From Lysobacteraceae bacterium (GTDB taxonomy: Bacteria; Pseudomonadota; Gammaproteobacteria; Nevskiales; Nevskiaceae), in the NCBI GenBank assembly GCA_013823855.1, contig PNMW01000086.1, forward strand, positions 1-64,000: DNA of 64,000 bases. The letters are read 5' to 3'. The position numbers were made by a program, and so were the translations under genes. The notes beneath the pieces are model-generated. The model saw only the letters and a program-made list of their open reading frames with translations, was not told the DNA's origin and searched no databases. Positions 24,387 through 34,697 of this stretch are shown piece by piece (the stretch's first letter is position 1; every line of letters begins with the position of its first letter).

Positions 24387-25310
24387 CTAGCGACCTTGCA
24401 GCCGCTCGTGAAAGCGCAGCACCGCATCCAGCACCGCCTCCGGCGCCTCGGTCTGCGGGTAGTGCCCGACCTCAGGCAGCAGGGTCACGTCCGGGTTCGG
24501 GATCAGTTCGCGGAAGCGCTCGACCATGTGCGCGCCCGAGATCGGATCGCGCGCGCCATCGATCAGGTGCAGCGGCACCACGGTGCGCTGCAGGGCGCCG
24601 ACCCAGCGGTCGCGGTTGGCGCGGCGTTCGAGGATGTAGCGGATCAGCCGGTGCAGGCGGCGATGGCCGTTGTCGTGCGCCAGCAGCGCCCAGTACACCT
24701 GCAGCTCTTCGGCCGAGGGTTTGCTCTGCGGCCCGAACACCAGCGCGAAGTTCGGCATGAAGCGCTTTTCGCTGATCGTCGCGGCGACCAGCGGCCCGAG
24801 CCGCGACAGCAGCAGCTTCTGGGCGCGCGAGGCGCGATGGGTTTCCGGAAACAGGCCGCCGTTGAGCAGCACGCAGGAGGCGATTTCCAGCGAGCGATCG
24901 CCGATCGCGCGGCGTTCGCCGTCGCGGGCCAGCAGTTCCTGGGCCACGGTGTCACCGACATCGTGGGCCAGCAGGTGCACGCGGCGGACGCCGCGATCGC
25001 GCAGCAGCGCTTCGGCGATGTCGGCCTGGGTGCCGATCGGATAATCCTGTCCGGCCGGCTTCGCCGAAAAGCCGTAGCCGAGCATGTCGAAGGCCAGCAC
25101 ATGGCCGAAGCGCGCGACCAGCCCGTCCCAGATCGGATACCAGTCGTTTGATGCGGTCGGGAAGCCGTGCAGGCACAGCAGCGAGGTGTCCTGATCGATC
25201 GCCGCACCGGCTTCGCGAACGAAGATCGGCTGGCCGCGATGCCTGAACGGCAGCCCGTCCGCGCGCCACCGGGCGAGCGCGGCCAGGCTCAGGGCCGCGG
25301 TGCGGCTCAC
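24387..25310 (-). CDS. MEST-like alpha/beta hydrolase
   Basis: A 307-residue alpha/beta hydrolase. The oxyanion region is LCLHGFPTASNDWYPIWDG, and the nucleophile elbow is LLAHDVGDTVAQELLAR, with Asp at the nucleophile position as in epoxide hydrolases and haloalkane dehalogenases. GGLFPETHRASRAQKLLLSR and RDRWVGAL are features I associate with the MEST/PEG1 branch. The acid and histidine are in DGARDPIS and EVGHYPQTE. Substrate unknown. Its ATG overlaps the stop codon of the upstream aldolase, so the two are cotranslated. Confidence 0.88.
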   Translation of the reverse strand: MSRTAALSLAALARWRADGLPFRHRGQPIFVREAGAAIDQDTSLLCLHGFPTASNDWYPIWDGLVARFGHVLAFDMLGYGFSAKPAGQDYPIGTQADIAEALLRDRGVRRVHLLAHDVGDTVAQELLARDGERRAIGDRSLEIASCVLLNGGLFPETHRASRAQKLLLSRLGPLVAATISEKRFMPNFALVFGPQSKPSAEELQVYWALLAHDNGHRRLHRLIRYILERRANRDRWVGALQRTVVPLHLIDGARDPISGAHMVERFRELIPNPDVTLLPEVGHYPQTEAPEAVLDAVLRFHERLQGR

Positions 25311-26095
25311 GTGCGGTAGCTGGGATCGACCCGGTCGAGCTTGCGCAGCATCGCCGGCCAGACGAAAGCCGCACCCTGGCCGCGCGTCGCCTCCTTCAGC
25401 TGGCGCATGCCGCCGTCGAGGATGTCCTGGGGAATCATCAGCAGGTTGTCGACATTGGCGCCGCCCGCGCCCATCGCCCGCACCTGGATATTGCAGGCGC
25501 TCTCGAACACGTACATCGCGACCCAGGCTTCGGCGACCGTGCTGCCGACGGTCAGCAGGCCGTGGTTCTTCAGCATCAGATAGGTGTTGCTGCCGAGATC
25601 GCGCACCAGCCGCGGCTTTTCGTCTTCAAGCAAAGCCACGCCTTCGTAGTCGTGATAGCCGAGGTTCGACATCACGAAAATCGACTGCTGCGAGATCGGC
25701 AGCAGGCCTTCCTTGCGCGCCGATACCGCAACGCCATTGGCCGAATGCACATGCAGCACGCAGTGGGCGTCCTCGCGGGCGGCATGGACGGCCGAGTGGA
25801 TCACGAAGCCGGCCGGGTTGATCGGGTACGGCGATTCCAGCACCTGCCGTCCTTCGAGATCGACCTTGACCAGACTCGACGCGGTGATCTCGTCGAACAG
25901 GAAGCCGTAGGGGTTGATCAGGAAGTGGTGCTCCGGCCCCGGCACGCGGGCGGAGATGTGGGTGAACACCAGGTCCGACCAGCCGAACATCGCGACCAGC
26001 CGGTAGGCGGCGGCGAGGTCGACCCTGAGCTGCCATTCCTCCGGCGACACCTTGCTGCGCACTTCTGGGATGACAAGTTTCTCGGGGGCGGTCAT
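25307..26095 (-). CDS. Class II aldolase/adducin family protein
   Basis: A 262-residue class II aldolase-fold protein. Zinc-ligand histidines are seen in HCVLHVHSANG and the later LMLKNHGLLTVG; the N-terminal FGWSDLVFTHISARVPG is typical. The family includes fuculose-phosphate aldolases and many uncharacterised proteins; FLINPYGFLFDEITASSLVK matches the latter branch. The start MTAPEKLVIPEVR at 26095 is chosen for family fit. It is the first gene of a two-gene unit with the hydrolase and lies after a terminator for the upstream aminotransferase gene. Confidence 0.9.
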   Translation of the reverse strand: MTAPEKLVIPEVRSKVSPEEWQLRVDLAAAYRLVAMFGWSDLVFTHISARVPGPEHHFLINPYGFLFDEITASSLVKVDLEGRQVLESPYPINPAGFVIHSAVHAAREDAHCVLHVHSANGVAVSARKEGLLPISQQSIFVMSNLGYHDYEGVALLEDEKPRLVRDLGSNTYLMLKNHGLLTVGSTVAEAWVAMYVFESACNIQVRAMGAGGANVDNLLMIPQDILDGGMRQLKEATRGQGAAFVWPAMLRKLDRVDPSYRT

Positions 26096-26149
26096 GGCGG
26101 TCTCCTGCGTGCGGTGTCGTTGTGTCGAGGACGATGCCACAGCCCACGA

Positions 26150-26187
26150 AAAACGGGCAGCCCGGTGATCCCCGGACGGCCCGTTTT
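26150..26187 (-). terminator. Intrinsic terminator after the aminotransferase gene
   Basis: Reading on the minus strand, the stem AAAACGGGC / GCCCGTTTT with inner CCGG pairing is followed by a short T-tract. It separates the class V aminotransferase gene from the aldolase-hydrolase unit. Confidence 0.75.
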
Positions 26188-26234
26188 CATGCGGCCTGCC
26201 GCCGATCGGCGCGCAGGCCGACCGAGCGACTGCC

Positions 26235-27452
26235 TCAGACCGCTGCGCCGACCTTCCGCAGCGTCGACCGGGTGCGGCCGCTGACCTTGGCCAGCGCGTT
26301 CAGCAGCAGTTCGACATGGCGCTCGCTGCAGCTCTGGCCCATCAGCCCGATGCGCCAGACCTTGCCGGCGAAATCGCCGAGGCCGGCGCCGATCTCCACA
26401 CCGTGATCGTTCAGCAGCTGACCGCGACCGGCGGCATCGTCGACACCGTCCGGAATCCATACCGAATTCAGCTGCGGCAGGCGCTCGCCCTTCGGCACCA
26501 CGTACTTGAAGCCGAGATCCTCGAGACCTTCGGCGAGCAGCGCATAGATGCGGGCATGACGCGCCCAGCTGGTCTCCAGGCCCTCCTCGTGCAGCATCCG
26601 CAGCGCTTCGTGCAGGCCGAACAGCGCGTTGACCGGGGCGGTGTGGTGATAGGTGCGGCGCGCCGTGGCATTGCCGCCGCTGCCCCAGTAGCTCATCACC
26701 AGCGCCAGATCCTGGAACCACGACACCACCGGCACCTTGCGGTTCCGGACCCGGTCGACCGCCGCCGCCGAATAGCTCACCGGCGACAAGCCCGGCGGTG
26801 CCGACAGGCACTTCTGGGTCGCCGAATACACGGCGTCGATGCCCCAGGCATCGACTTCCAGCGGCACGCCGGCCAGCGAGGTCACCGCGTCGCAGAGCGA
26901 CAGCGCGCCGTGGGCGCGGGCGAGCGCGGCAATGGCCTTCGCGTCGGTCAAGGCACCGGTCGAGGTTTCCGCCTGCACGAAGGCGACGACCTTGGCGCCG
27001 GGATGGGCCTTCAGCGCGGCTTCGACATCGGACGGATCGACCGCGCGGCCCCAGGGCGTGTTCACCTTGACCACCGTGGCGCCGGCCCGCTCGGCCATCG
27101 AGCAGATGCGGCCGCCGAACACGCCATTGACGGCGACGATGATGGTGTCGCCGGGCTCGACCAGGTTGACGACGCTGGTTTCCATGCCGATCGACCCCGG
27201 CGCGGAAATCGCGAAGGTCAGATCGTTCGCGGTGCGGAAGGTGGCGCGCAGCAGCAGCTTGATCTCGTCCATCAGGCGGACGAACTCCGGATCGAGATGG
27301 CCGATGGTGCCCTGCGCCGCCGCCGCCAGCACCCGCGGATGGACATCCGACGGCCCCGGGCCCATCAGCACCCGCTTCGGCGCGGTGAAACCACCGATGC
27401 CGGCCAGGCTGGTGGCGAGAAGATTCGCTGCGGGAGTGGTTGGGGTCTGCAT
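26235..27452 (-). CDS. Class V aminotransferase (alanine-glyoxylate/serine-glyoxylate type)
   Basis: A 405-residue PLP enzyme. LMGPGPSDVHPRVL at the N-terminus is the signature of alanine/serine-glyoxylate aminotransferases. The PLP lysine is in YSATQKCLSAPPGLSP, and the Asp binding the pyridine nitrogen lies in LCDAVTSLAG. Further family blocks are FVQAETSTGAL and GGNATARRTYHHTAPVNAL. It transfers amino groups to glyoxylate, linking glyoxylate and amino-acid metabolism. The start at 27452 gives the family length; upstream in-frame sequence is not conserved-looking. Confidence 0.94.
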   Translation of the reverse strand: MQTPTTPAANLLATSLAGIGGFTAPKRVLMGPGPSDVHPRVLAAAAQGTIGHLDPEFVRLMDEIKLLLRATFRTANDLTFAISAPGSIGMETSVVNLVEPGDTIIVAVNGVFGGRICSMAERAGATVVKVNTPWGRAVDPSDVEAALKAHPGAKVVAFVQAETSTGALTDAKAIAALARAHGALSLCDAVTSLAGVPLEVDAWGIDAVYSATQKCLSAPPGLSPVSYSAAAVDRVRNRKVPVVSWFQDLALVMSYWGSGGNATARRTYHHTAPVNALFGLHEALRMLHEEGLETSWARHARIYALLAEGLEDLGFKYVVPKGERLPQLNSVWIPDGVDDAAGRGQLLNDHGVEIGAGLGDFAGKVWRIGLMGQSCSERHVELLLNALAKVSGRTRSTLRKVGAAV

Positions 27453-27745
27453 CGGATGACCTGCCGGTTGGAGTGGGGGCTGACTGCACGGCTTGAGGCT
27501 TGCCACGCCCGGCGTGTCGCGCGTCTCGACTCGACCGCTCCGGGGTGCGTCTGAATATGCTTTTATTAGCCGAAACAAGCCGCTATGGCCGATTTCGGTC
27601 GCGCAGTACACTGCTTCGAGCAAGGTTCCGTCAAGGCATTTGCGACTGCCGGACACTTCGGGCTCCTGCTGGCGGCAGCCGATGAGCGCTTGGAAAGACG
27701 CCGCCATTGCGGCATCGTCGTGGCACATTTCCGCCCGGATCACCC

Positions 27746-28483
27746 ATGCCCAAAGCTGCCCCGTACTTCACGCCCGCCAGCCTGCAGTTCCTGCGTGATC
27801 TGGCTGCCAACAACAGCCGCGAGTGGTTCACCGCCCACAAGCCGGCCTACGAGCAGCATGTGAAGCTGCCGTTCCTGCGCCTGATCGGCGACCTCGACGC
27901 GCCGCTGAAGGCAATCAGCGCGCACTACGTGGCCAATCCGAAGCCGGTCGGCGGTTCGATGTTCCGCATCCACCGCGACACCCGCTTCGCCGCCGACAAG
28001 ACGCCGTACAAGCCCTGGGCCGGCGCCAGCTTCTACCACCAGGCCACCCGCGCCGTGACCCGCGGCGGCGACGCCGACCAGGGCACCATGGGCCGCCTCG
28101 ATGCGCCCGGCTTCTACCTGCACATCAAGCCCGGCGACAGCTTCTGCGGCGGCGGCATCTGGCACCCGCAGCCGGAAACCCTGAAGCGGATCCGCGCCTA
28201 TCTGGTCAACAACCCGGCGAGCTGGAAAGCGGCGACGCGCTCCGCCGGGTTCCGCAAGACCTTCGGCGCGCTCGGCGGCGACAGCGCCAAGCGCGTGCCG
28301 CTCGGCTACGACGCCGCCCACGAACTGATCGACGACATCAAGCGCAAGGACTACATCGCCTCGGCATCGCTCGACGACGACACGCTGCTGGCGCCGGATC
28401 TGCTGAAGCGCGTCATCAAGCATTACGAACAGGTCGGCCCGCTGGTCGACTGGCTGTGCGGGGCGCTGGATCTGGACTACTAG
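27746..28483 (+). CDS. DUF2461 domain-containing protein
   Basis: A 245-residue protein. The family markers are YFTPASLQFLRDLAANNSRE, WFTAHKPAYEQH, RIHRDTRFAADKTPYKPW and GGGIWHPQPETLKRIR. DUF2461 proteins are widespread in bacteria and fungi and have no established activity. The start at 27746 is chosen for family fit and lies in a 290-base divergent region shared with the aminotransferase gene. It ends 250 bases before the CRISPR-Cas operon. Confidence 0.92.
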   Translation: MPKAAPYFTPASLQFLRDLAANNSREWFTAHKPAYEQHVKLPFLRLIGDLDAPLKAISAHYVANPKPVGGSMFRIHRDTRFAADKTPYKPWAGASFYHQATRAVTRGGDADQGTMGRLDAPGFYLHIKPGDSFCGGGIWHPQPETLKRIRAYLVNNPASWKAATRSAGFRKTFGALGGDSAKRVPLGYDAAHELIDDIKRKDYIASASLDDDTLLAPDLLKRVIKHYEQVGPLVDWLCGALDLDY

Positions 28484-28735
28484 GAAAGGCCCGATCGGCA
28501 GCGAGGATTGGAGGGCGTAAAGGATGCGCAGCTTCAAAACATGCTCCGACCCGACGGCGGAGGTCGACCATGCTTGGTGACTGTGGACCAATCGCGCAGC
28601 GAACGACGTTGCCGCCTGTCCCATGCGCGCTGACCGGCGACCCTGAATCGCAGCCATGATCCAATCACGGAAACAACCCTCGTGACCTCTTACACACGCG
28701 GCTGAAGCCACCTCAGCCAGTGGAGCGAATCGACC

Positions 28736-31075
28736 ATGGATGCGTCAGCTCAGCTGCAAACTGCCGAACCCTCCCGCGAACTCCCAGTCGCGCGTTACAC
28801 AACGGCCGGTGGCCAACTGGTGCCACAGCCGCTGCACATGCACCTGCACGGCGTCGCGGCACGCGCCCGTTCGTTCGCCGAGCCATTCGGCGCATCGGCG
28901 CTCGGCCACCTCGGTGGCTTGTGGCATGACCTCGGCAAGTACGCACCCGACTGGCAGCGCTTCATTCGCGAAGCCTGTGGTGCGGACAGGCCGAACGCCG
29001 AGGATGCACATCTCGAAAACGACCACCCGCGCCGGAAAGGACCCGATCACTCCGCTGCCGGCGCGCTGCACGCCCTGGCATCGCTCGGTCCGATCGGACC
29101 GGTCCTGGCCCAGATCATTGCCGCGCATCACAGCGGGCTCTACAACGGCTTCGATCTGCAGCAGCGACTGACCCAACCCGAAGCGCCTGACCATCTGTCG
29201 CGTGCGCTGGCCGGGGGCATCGACATGACGATTCTCGATGCGCATCGGGGCCAGGTTCCCGCGTTCACGCTCGCCGCCTGCACCGACATCACGCCCGGCA
29301 GCTACGCACTCTGGGTCCGCATGCTGTTCTCCTGCCTGATCGATGCCGACCGACTCGACAGCGAAGCTTTCGGTAACGATGCAAAGGCCAGTCGACTCCG
29401 TGAAGGCTTCCCGACGCCGGGCAGACTGCTTCCGGATTTCAATAAGTACATGGCCCGCTTCGCCCCCGATACGCCGGTCAAACGATTGCGCGCGGAAGTA
29501 CTGGCGGATTGCCGTCGCGTCGCTCGCGATGCGCAGGGACTGTTCACGTTGACGGTACCAACCGGTGGCGGCAAGACACTGGCCAGTCTCGCGTTCGCGC
29601 TTGAACACGCCGCGCGTCACGGCCTGAAGCGCGTCATCTACGTGATTCCGTACACCAGCATCATCGAGCAGACCGCCGACGTCTTCCGCGGCATCTCGCC
29701 GGCGTTTGCCGACGCTGTGATCGAACATCACAGCAACGCCGAAGACAGTGACGACGGACCGAAAAGTGAGCGCCAGGGCGAGCGGCTGAAGCTCGCGACC
29801 GAGAACTGGGACGTGCCGGTGATCGTCACCACCAGCGTGCAGTTCTTCGAATCGCTGTTCGCGGCGAAGACCGGCCGTTGCCGCAAGCTGCACAACGTCT
29901 GCGAAAGCGTGGTGGTACTCGACGAAGCCCAGTTGCTGCCGCCGCCATTCCTGCAGCCGATTGTCGACGTGCTGAATCTGCTGACCCGTCATTACAAGAC
30001 CACCGTGGTGCTATCGACAGCCACTCAGCCGGCGCTCGCCAGCACCGCGCGGTTCGGCAGCCGCTTCCGGGGGCTCGATACGCCACGCGAGATCGTTGCC
30101 GATGTCGATCGGCTCTATCGCGACTTGAAGCGCGTCGAAGTCCATCTGCCCGCCGATTCCGCTCAGTGCTCAAGCTGGGCCGATATCGCCGCACGGATGT
30201 CGGCGGACGAAGACGCGCTGGCCATCGTCAGCCGCCGCGCCGATGCCCGAGCGCTGTGGCAGCTTCTGCCGTCCGGCGCCATCCATCTGTCAGCGTTGAT
30301 GTGCGGCGCTCATCGATCGGTTGTGATCGCCCGGATCAAGCATGCGCTGAGCGCGCGCCGTGCCGATCCCGACCTGCCACCGGTTCGCGTTGTGGCGACG
30401 CCCCTGGTCGAATGTGGCGTCGACATCGATCTGCCGGTGGTCTATCGCCAGTTTGCCGGGCTCGATTCGATTGCCCAGGCCGCCGGCCGCTGCAATCGCG
30501 AGGGCCATCTCGAAAAAGGGCACGTGCACGTCTTCATCGGCGAGCAAGACGCCCCGCGCGGCAGCCTACGGATGGCCGAAAGCGCAGCGAGAGAAGTGCT
30601 GCATGGCCACCAGGGCGACGCCCTCGACCGTCGATTGTTCGAGCCGTACTTCGCCCTGTTCTATAACGCTCAGGATCGCGACGCGAAAAAGATTGTCGAG
30701 AAGCTCGAAGTCGATGCCAGCACCGGCTACGTCAAGCACCTGCGCGACGCCGCCGATGACTTCAAGCTGATCGACAACGACGAGACCGGTTACCAGAGCG
30801 TCTACGTTCCGTACAAGCAATGTGAGGGTGATGAGGCCTTCGAGAAGCTGATCACATTGTTGCGCCGCGATGGCCCCGAACGATGGTTGTTGCGCAAGCT
30901 CCAGCGCTATACGGTCAGCCTGCCTCCGCACGAGTTCCAAGCGATGCGCGATCGACGCGACATCGAGGAAGTGCTGCCCGGATTCTGGGTCGTCCGATCG
31001 GCGGCGCAGTACAGCGGCACGCTGGGCTTGCTGGTTGACCGACGCGCACTCGATGCATCGAGTCTCGCTCACTGA
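28736..31075 (+). CDS. cas3: Cas3, type I-C: HD nuclease fused to superfamily 2 helicase
   Basis: A 779-residue effector nuclease-helicase. The HD domain is at residues 35-240, with H64-D65 in GLWHDLGKYAPDW and DHSAAGA. Helicase motifs follow: Walker A TVPTGGGKTLASL near residue 275, DEAQLLPPPF near 395, and STATQPAL after it. RNA-guided Cascade recruits Cas3 to degrade target DNA. The order cas3-cas5-cas8c-cas7-cas4-cas1-cas2 and absence of cas6 are diagnostic for type I-C. The first gene of the operon; upstream 250 bases hold a short hairpin GGCTGA/TCAGCC and presumably the promoter. Confidence 0.96.
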   Translation: MDASAQLQTAEPSRELPVARYTTAGGQLVPQPLHMHLHGVAARARSFAEPFGASALGHLGGLWHDLGKYAPDWQRFIREACGADRPNAEDAHLENDHPRRKGPDHSAAGALHALASLGPIGPVLAQIIAAHHSGLYNGFDLQQRLTQPEAPDHLSRALAGGIDMTILDAHRGQVPAFTLAACTDITPGSYALWVRMLFSCLIDADRLDSEAFGNDAKASRLREGFPTPGRLLPDFNKYMARFAPDTPVKRLRAEVLADCRRVARDAQGLFTLTVPTGGGKTLASLAFALEHAARHGLKRVIYVIPYTSIIEQTADVFRGISPAFADAVIEHHSNAEDSDDGPKSERQGERLKLATENWDVPVIVTTSVQFFESLFAAKTGRCRKLHNVCESVVVLDEAQLLPPPFLQPIVDVLNLLTRHYKTTVVLSTATQPALASTARFGSRFRGLDTPREIVADVDRLYRDLKRVEVHLPADSAQCSSWADIAARMSADEDALAIVSRRADARALWQLLPSGAIHLSALMCGAHRSVVIARIKHALSARRADPDLPPVRVVATPLVECGVDIDLPVVYRQFAGLDSIAQAAGRCNREGHLEKGHVHVFIGEQDAPRGSLRMAESAAREVLHGHQGDALDRRLFEPYFALFYNAQDRDAKKIVEKLEVDASTGYVKHLRDAADDFKLIDNDETGYQSVYVPYKQCEGDEAFEKLITLLRRDGPERWLLRKLQRYTVSLPPHEFQAMRDRRDIEEVLPGFWVVRSAAQYSGTLGLLVDRRALDASSLAH

Positions 31076-31101
31076 ATCCTGTTTCCAGACAAGGAATCGT
31101 C

Positions 31102-31761
31102 ATGTTCTGTCTTGAAGTCAGTGGCAAGTTCGCCTCGTTCAATCGACCGGAAATGAAGGTCGAGCGCGTTTCCTATGACGTGATCACGCCATCCGCCGCG
31201 CGCGCCGTGTTCGAGGCCATCCTGTGGAAGCCGGCAATCCGCTGGCAGGTCGAGCGCATCGAGGTACTGAGCCCGGTCAAGTGGATCAGCCTGCGGCGCA
31301 ACGAAGTCGGCCACCGGATCGCCGAGCGCAATATCGACACCGCGATGCGCGAAGGTCATGGGCAGCTTGGCCTGTATGTCGACGAGGACCGCCAGCAGCG
31401 CGCCGGGTTGTTCCTGCGCGATGTGCGCTACCGCCTGCATGCACGCTTCGTGATGACGGAGAAAGCCAAGGCCGATGACACGCCGGCCAAGTTCGCATCG
31501 ATGTTCAAGCGCCGCGCGCTGGCCGGCCAATGCGTGAACCAGCCCTACCTCGGCTGCCGAGAATTCGCCGCCCGTTTTCGCCTGATCGAAGATCCAGGCC
31601 TGGAGCAGGCACCGCAAGACTGGACCGGCGACCTCGGCTTCATGCTCTACGACCTCGACTACACCGACGCCGAATCACCTCGCCCGCTGTTCTTCCGCGC
31701 CAAGATCGAACACGGTGTGGTGCAGGTCCCGCCGCGCGAATCCAGCGAGGTACGCGGATGA
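31102..31761 (+). CDS. cas5c: Cas5c (Cas5d), the crRNA-processing subunit of type I-C
   Basis: A 219-residue RAMP-fold protein. The start FCLEVSGKFASFNRPEMKVE and VSYDVITPSAARAVFEAILW are typical Cas5d signatures. In type I-C this protein cuts the CRISPR repeat in place of Cas6 and stays bound to the 5' handle. Its stop codon overlaps the cas8c start (ATGA). The 26-base gap from cas3 carries the AAGGAATC ribosome binding region. Confidence 0.96.
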   Translation: MFCLEVSGKFASFNRPEMKVERVSYDVITPSAARAVFEAILWKPAIRWQVERIEVLSPVKWISLRRNEVGHRIAERNIDTAMREGHGQLGLYVDEDRQQRAGLFLRDVRYRLHARFVMTEKAKADDTPAKFASMFKRRALAGQCVNQPYLGCREFAARFRLIEDPGLEQAPQDWTGDLGFMLYDLDYTDAESPRPLFFRAKIEHGVVQVPPRESSEVRG

Positions 31762-33524
31762 TCCTGCAAAGCCTGATCACGCTGTACGACCGCCGAGCCA
31801 AGCTCGGTGCCGACGAAGACAGCGGCCCAGCGCCGGTCGGCTTCGAATGGAAGGCGATTCCGTTCGTGATCGTCCTCGATCGCAACGGCGGTTTCGTGAG
31901 CCTGCAGGACACGCGGCGGATCGATGGCAAGAAGCTGATCGCCAGCAGCGAAATGGTGCCTGCGGGCGTCAAGAAGACCTCCGGCATCGCCGCGAATCTG
32001 CTCTGGGACACTGCCGAATACGTGCTCGGGGTTGAAACCGAACTCAAGAACAAGGCCGCCAAGCCGGAACGCATTCGCGAGCAACACGTCGCCTTTCGTG
32101 CACGCCTCGACGAACTGCCGGAGTCAGTCCAGACGGACGAGGGCGTCGCCGCCGTGCTCGCCTTTCTTGGCAAGGTGGAGGAACGCGACAAGCTGCGTGC
32201 ATCGCCCGACTGGCAAACGCTGCGCACCACCAATCCGCTGATGAGCTTCCGCCTTCAACACGATAGCGAACTGGTCTGTCAGCGCGCGGCATTCCGGAGC
32301 TGGTGGCTGGCCCAGGTTGGCGGCGAGGAAGCGGACGGCACCTGTCTGGTCACAGGCGAGGCCGCCGTGATCGAGCGCCTGCATCCAGCGATCAAAAACG
32401 TCTGGGGCGCGCAGAGTTCCGGGGCCAATCTGGTGTCGTTCAACCTTGACGCCTTCGAGTCCTATGGCAAGGCGCAAGGTGCCAACGCACCAATCGGCAA
32501 GCCGGCGGCGGCCAAGTACACGACGGCGCTGAACGATCTGCTGAAAGACGAGCGCCACCGCATCCAGGTCGGCGATGCATCGACGGTGTTCTGGGCCGAG
32601 GAAGTCGAACACCCGATCGAATCCGCCTTCGCAGCGCTGTTCGGCGTGAAGAAGAAGGACGACCCGACGCAATCGATCGAATACATCAAGCGCGTTTTCG
32701 ATTCCGTTCGCGCCGGCAACCTCATTCAGCAAGCGCCAGCCTCGCGTTTTCATGTCCTGGCCCTGGCCCCGAATGCTGCGCGCTTGTCCGTTCGCTTCTG
32801 GTACACCGAAACGGTGGAGAACCTTTCTCCCCGATTCAAGCAGCACTTGATCGACCTCGACATCGTCCGTCCGAAGTTCGAATTGGAAACTCCGAATCTG
32901 TTCCGCCTGCTGCTGTCCTGCGCGCTGCTGCGCAAGGCAGAAAACATCCCGCCGAACCTCGGCGGCGAAGTCATGCAGGCGGTGCTCGCCGACCGGCCGT
33001 ATCCGCAAACCCTGTTCGCTGCCGCACTTCGCCGTTGCCGCGCCGAACAGGATGTCGACTACGCCCGCGCCGCGATCCTCAAGGCCTGCCTCAACCGATC
33101 CAAGCGCAGCCGCCCGGATGGCGGCAAGGAGCTGACCGTGGCACTCGATCCCGACAACAACACTCCGGCCTATCTGCTCGGTCAGCTGTTCATGATCCTC
33201 GAACGGATTCAGGAAGAAGCGATGGGCGACATCAACCGCACGATCCGCGATACCTACTGGGGCGCGGCGCAAGCCAATCCGCAACGAACGTTTCCGAAGC
33301 TGGTCGAGCTGGCGCTGAAGCATCTGAAAAAAATGCGCCGCGAAAAAGGCGGACGTGCCGTCAATCTGGAAAAACTGCTGAACGACCGAGTCGGACGACT
33401 TGGTGTGAGCAATCCATTCCCGACCAGCCTTCGCCACGACGAGCAGGGCACTTTCATCGTCGGCTACTACCATCAGCGCCAAAGCGACACCACTTACAAG
33501 ACCGCAGGGAGCAAGGAATCATGA
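31758..33524 (+). CDS. cas8c: Cas8c (Csd1), large subunit of the type I-C Cascade
   Basis: A 588-residue Csd1-family protein. [20 protein letters not shown] and [20 protein letters not shown] are the usual N-terminus; [20 protein letters not shown] and [20 protein letters not shown] (mid-protein) are family blocks. It recognises the PAM and, in type I-C, its 3' part also encodes an internally translated small subunit (Cas11c, family knowledge); candidate internal starts were not resolved. It overlaps both neighbours by ATGA. The in-frame upstream extension lies inside cas5c and was excluded. Confidence 0.96.
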   Translation: MILQSLITLYDRRAKLGADEDSGPAPVGFEWKAIPFVIVLDRNGGFVSLQDTRRIDGKKLIASSEMVPAGVKKTSGIAANLLWDTAEYVLGVETELKNKAAKPERIREQHVAFRARLDELPESVQTDEGVAAVLAFLGKVEERDKLRASPDWQTLRTTNPLMSFRLQHDSELVCQRAAFRSWWLAQVGGEEADGTCLVTGEAAVIERLHPAIKNVWGAQSSGANLVSFNLDAFESYGKAQGANAPIGKPAAAKYTTALNDLLKDERHRIQVGDASTVFWAEEVEHPIESAFAALFGVKKKDDPTQSIEYIKRVFDSVRAGNLIQQAPASRFHVLALAPNAARLSVRFWYTETVENLSPRFKQHLIDLDIVRPKFELETPNLFRLLLSCALLRKAENIPPNLGGEVMQAVLADRPYPQTLFAAALRRCRAEQDVDYARAAILKACLNRSKRSRPDGGKELTVALDPDNNTPAYLLGQLFMILERIQEEAMGDINRTIRDTYWGAAQANPQRTFPKLVELALKHLKKMRREKGGRAVNLEKLLNDRVGRLGVSNPFPTSLRHDEQGTFIVGYYHQRQSDTTYKTAGSKES

Positions 33525-34405
33525 GTCTGGAAAACCGTTACGACTTCGTGCTGCTGTTCGAGGTCACCAATGGCAACCCGAATGGCGACCCGGACGCCGG
33601 CAACCTGCCGCGGCTCGATGACGAAACCGGCTGCGGGCTGGTCACGGATGTCAGCCTGAAGCGCAAGATTCGCAACTTCGTCGGCATGGTCAAAGGCGAA
33701 CAACCGCCGTACGAAATCTATGTCAAAGAACGCGCGGTGCTGAATCTCCAGCACGTGCGCGCCTACGAGGCGATCGGTGCTGGCGACCTGCTCAAGGGCG
33801 ACGACAAGAAGCGCAAGGGCGGCGACAAAGCCGGCGAAGCCAAGGCCTGGATGTGCAAGAACTTCTTCGACGTCCGCACCTTCGGCGCGGTGATGTCTAC
33901 AGGCGTCAACTGCGGCCAGGTACGCGGCCCGGTGCAGCTGACTTTCGCCCGCTCCTACGACCCGATCATGTCGCAGGAACATTCGATCACCCGCATGGCG
34001 GTGGCCACCGAAGCCGAAGCCGAGAAGCAGGACGGCGACAACCGCACCATGGGCCGCAAGCACACCGTGCCTTATGGACTGTATGTCGCGCACGGTTTCG
34101 TCTCGGCTTTTCTGGCCGATCAGACCGGCTTCTCCGACGACGATCTGCAACTGCTCTGGCAGTCCCTGGAGCATATGTTCGAGCACGATCGCTCAGCCGC
34201 GCGCGGCGAAATGGCAACCCGCGGCCTGTACGTGTTCAAGCATGAATCGAAGCTCGGTAATGCTCATGCGCACAGCCTGTTCGAGCGCATCGACGCCAAG
34301 CTTCGCGACGGTGCGATCGCACCGCGTTCGATCAAGGACTATGTGATCAGCATCGACGAGACCGCGCTGCCGAGCGGCGTCCAGTTGCTGCGCATGGTCG
34401 GCTGA
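33521..34405 (+). CDS. cas7: Cas7 (Csd2), type I-C Cascade backbone
   Basis: A 294-residue RAMP protein forming the crRNA-binding filament. [20 protein letters not shown] at the N-terminus, [13 protein letters not shown], and [20 protein letters not shown] are Csd2 signatures. The overlapping ATGA with cas8c indicates coupled translation. An 82-base gap follows before the embedded HicB/HicA pair, where cas4 normally follows directly. Confidence 0.96.
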   Translation: MSLENRYDFVLLFEVTNGNPNGDPDAGNLPRLDDETGCGLVTDVSLKRKIRNFVGMVKGEQPPYEIYVKERAVLNLQHVRAYEAIGAGDLLKGDDKKRKGGDKAGEAKAWMCKNFFDVRTFGAVMSTGVNCGQVRGPVQLTFARSYDPIMSQEHSITRMAVATEAEAEKQDGDNRTMGRKHTVPYGLYVAHGFVSAFLADQTGFSDDDLQLLWQSLEHMFEHDRSAARGEMATRGLYVFKHESKLGNAHAHSLFERIDAKLRDGAIAPRSIKDYVISIDETALPSGVQLLRMVG

Positions 34406-34487
34406 GAAATATCCGTGATGCCGGCAGCGTCGCCACACTGAAACCATGCGGCAATATCCAGCCACCAAGTAAAGCATCGAGGTCAGC

Positions 34488-34697
34488 ATGGCTACTGAAA
34501 TTCTGTTTGTCGTCGAAGAAGCCATTGAAGGAGGCTTCGTGGGACATGCCGCTGGCGCAGCGATCTTCGTCGAGGCCGACGGCCTGCCTGCCCTGCACGC
34601 TCAGGTTCGCGATGCAGTGGCCTGCCATTTCGAGCCCGACGAGGCTCCCAAATTGATCCGCCTGCATTTCGTCCGGGATGAAGTCATCGCGGCATGA
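34488..34697 (+). CDS. hicB: HicB-like antitoxin embedded in the cas operon
   Basis: A 69-residue protein of the short HicB-like type (partial RNase H fold): EILFVVEEAIEGGFVGHAAG, then DGLPALHAQVRDAVACHF. It lacks an obvious DNA-binding domain. Its stop codon overlaps the ATG of the HicA toxin gene (ATGA). Antitoxin-first order is the reverse of classical hicAB. Such short proteins are often mis-annotated as dehydrogenase fragments. Confidence 0.82.
   Translation: MATEILFVVEEAIEGGFVGHAAGAAIFVEADGLPALHAQVRDAVACHFEPDEAPKLIRLHFVRDEVIAA

Noticed and set aside
34428-34447. GTCGCC...TGAAAC fragment before hicB, possibly a crRNA-like degenerate repeat as in CRISPR-regulated toxin systems
   Set aside because: Only the first six and last six or so bases match the CRISPR repeat and the stem is missing; chance is the simpler explanation without small-RNA data.
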